NCBI GenBank assembly: GCA_030248295.1 | Contig: JASANH010001537.1 | Location: 1,100,327 to 1,164,326, forward strand | DNA from: Mesodorylaimus sp. YZB2_4 | Lineage: Eukaryota > Nematoda > Enoplea > Dorylaimida > Dorylaimidae | Reading direction: 5' to 3' | DNA: 64,000 nucleotides | Shown: positions 62,677 through 64,000 of the stretch, piece after piece | How positions within the stretch are numbered: position 1 is the stretch's first letter | Layout of the letters: each line of letters begins with the position of its first letter | Notes under the pieces: generated by a model | Told to the model about the DNA's origin: nothing | Database searches by the model: none | The model's input: the letters and a program-made list of their open reading frames with translations, nothing else | Translations under genes and position numbers: made by a program

Positions 62677-63758
62677 ATGACGATTCCCCCACTTGATCGT
62701 CCCCCCCCCCCCCCCCCCCCCCCCCCCACTGAGACGATTCCACCACTGTGTCGTTTCCCCCACCTTGCCAGGTCTGGTCTGTAATGCTGGAAGTATAGTT
62801 CGATGCGATGCGTCAAATAAGCTTGCGATGCGACGTTTTAGGCTCCTTTTTACATTGTCAGTTGACCCAAAAGTGTCGCATCGCACGCTTATTTGACGCA
62901 TCGCATCGAACTATACTTCGGGCTTAATCGACTCACTGAGACATGCGACGTTTCCCAACTGTGACGATTCCCCACCATAATTTTCTCCTGATATGCAGGC
63001 AGGTACGACTTTGGTTGCAAAAGGCCGCACCTGTGTGATGTGATGTGTGTGGTAGCGATACACTTCAAGGATGTGGGCAGTGTAAAGTGCAAGTTTGCTG
63101 CTGCAGCCCAACGTGCAAGGTATTCAGGCCACAAACTTTTTGAACTCCCAACTTATTGGTTTACACGCTGCCAATGAGAGTGTCTGCAAGATCAGACCAG
63201 TTTTTCTGTGCCATTCAAGGCATGATTAAAATCCAAATGTAGAACTATACCTCACTGTGAATCGGTAAAAAACAGAAGACATAAATTTAGGCAGTGAGAC
63301 TTGGGTGAACTCAACAGTATGTCAAACTGCAGATTTTGGCGAAGCAGTTTTCTCATTCACGATACATTAGGCTCGTCTTCTTTGTCCTTGTACCAGGCGA
63401 GCGTGGTTCACGGAGCAAACGTGAAGCAAGCATTTTAGGCCGTTATCACAACATGGCTTTTGGAGCATGGCAGTCGAATTATGATTCAACAAAATCGTGG
63501 AGTTTTTTAGGCATATTTCATGTCTTCTAGGATACGCGATGAAGATTTGTGCATGAGTACTTATTCCTATACGAAGGCTCAAAATTTGAATAGCCCCAGT
63601 TTCTCAACAGTGATGGTGGAGCAAACGACATGGTGGGGGGGGGGGGGAATCGTCTCAGTGAGGAAACAGCGCATGTCTCATCGTCAGTGAGTCGATTTCC
63701 CAACCAGGCACGACACAGTGGGGAAATCGTCCCAGTGGGGCAATCAACCAAGTGGGGT
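62677..63758. mobile_element. Large foldback element with arms of CACTGAGACGATTCCCC units
   Basis: The left arm (about 62677-62978, including an insertion) and right arm (63626-63758) are inverted copies. Both run through CCCCACTTG, CCACTGTGTCGT, ATCGACTCACTG, GAGACATGCG and a G/C homopolymer next to ACTGAGACGATTCC. The arms are themselves made of degenerate CACTG-GACGATTCCCC units. The homopolymers are 27 C at 62701-62727 and about 13 G near 63634-63647. The roughly 650-bp centre has no coding sequence. Confidence 0.7.
62784..62924. mobile_element. 141-bp hairpin MITE inserted in the left arm of the foldback element
   Basis: Arms 62790-62834 and 62875-62919 are inverted repeats matching at 44 of 45 positions, with a 40-base loop. 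TA dinucleotides flank the pair at 62782-62783 and 62925-62926, as expected for a Tc1/mariner-type MITE. The opposite foldback arm lacks this sequence, which shows it is an insertion. Confidence 0.75.
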
Positions 63759-64000
63759 ACACGCCTCACAATCCATTTTACTTCGGGTCGAACCAAACCT
63801 GTTTCTTTAATTCCACATGATAACTTCTCATTCTCTACACCTACGCGCTAAACGTGATGCGCATTATGGCAAGCTGAATGCTGTAGTTGTGTATAAGCCT
63901 TCGCACAGCTCCTCCATGGCATTAGGCTTTTGTGATTGAATTGCGTTGGCGTCAAATCGCACAGGTACCAATCCCACCAATTTCCAGAACTGTCTTATTT
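63759..64000. other. Right edge of window, no feature
   Basis: No coding sequence or repeat recognised. Confidence 0.3.

Overview
This is nuclear DNA from an animal. It contains at least eleven spliced genes, and the set (p70 S6 kinase, a FUS/EWS/TAF15 protein, flotillin-2, an OATP transporter, a class A ABC transporter, an arylsulfatase, a BEL/Pao retroelement scrap) is metazoan, most likely a bilaterian invertebrate. I cannot name the phylum. Introns are a mix of very short ones (about 50-100 bp) and longer ones loaded with repeats. Acceptors are typically TTTTAG or TTTCAG, and two introns appear to use GC-AG ends.

Layout. At the left edge a 5'-truncated organic-anion transporter (SLCO, +) ends at 2784. 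A gene-poor stretch follows to 9734. A tandem-CXXC zinc-finger gene (-, 9735-11192) is head-to-head with an SLC25A43-type mitochondrial carrier (+, 11915-16407). The carrier is tail-to-tail with an RBM26/27 homologue (-, 16863-20946), which is head-to-head with p70 S6 kinase (+, 22040-26974). From 28 kb to 60 kb seven genes lie on the minus strand in a row: arylsulfatase (28055-31025), RNF25 (31600-33034), FUS/TAF15/EWS-like (33347-37004), flotillin-2 (37667-42364), PPTC7 phosphatase (43004-47297), an ABCA full transporter (48166-56892) and mitochondrial EF-Ts (58449-60352). The last 3.6 kb holds repeats only.

For ten genes I assembled full coding models (plus a partial one for SLCO) whose exon phases close in frame, so exon limits should be right to within a few bases. 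The genes do not form one pathway. Three act in mitochondria (carrier, PPTC7, EF-Ts), two bind RNA (RBM26/27, FUS-like), and the rest are signalling, transport, lysosomal or chromatin genes.

The accessory content is the more unusual part. There is a hAT-like MITE family with TIR TAGCGTTCGTTCGGGATC (three copies, one with a perfect 8-bp target duplication, one carrying a second hAT-like element nested inside it). There is a tRNA-derived SINE family with many tRNA-type B boxes, a longer SINE with a 16-bp target duplication, and a large foldback element whose left arm is interrupted by a 141-bp hairpin element. There are also several local repeat arrays, including a run of GTGATAAG-like words between two convergent genes. 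I found no RNA genes I would call functional and no CRISPR arrays.
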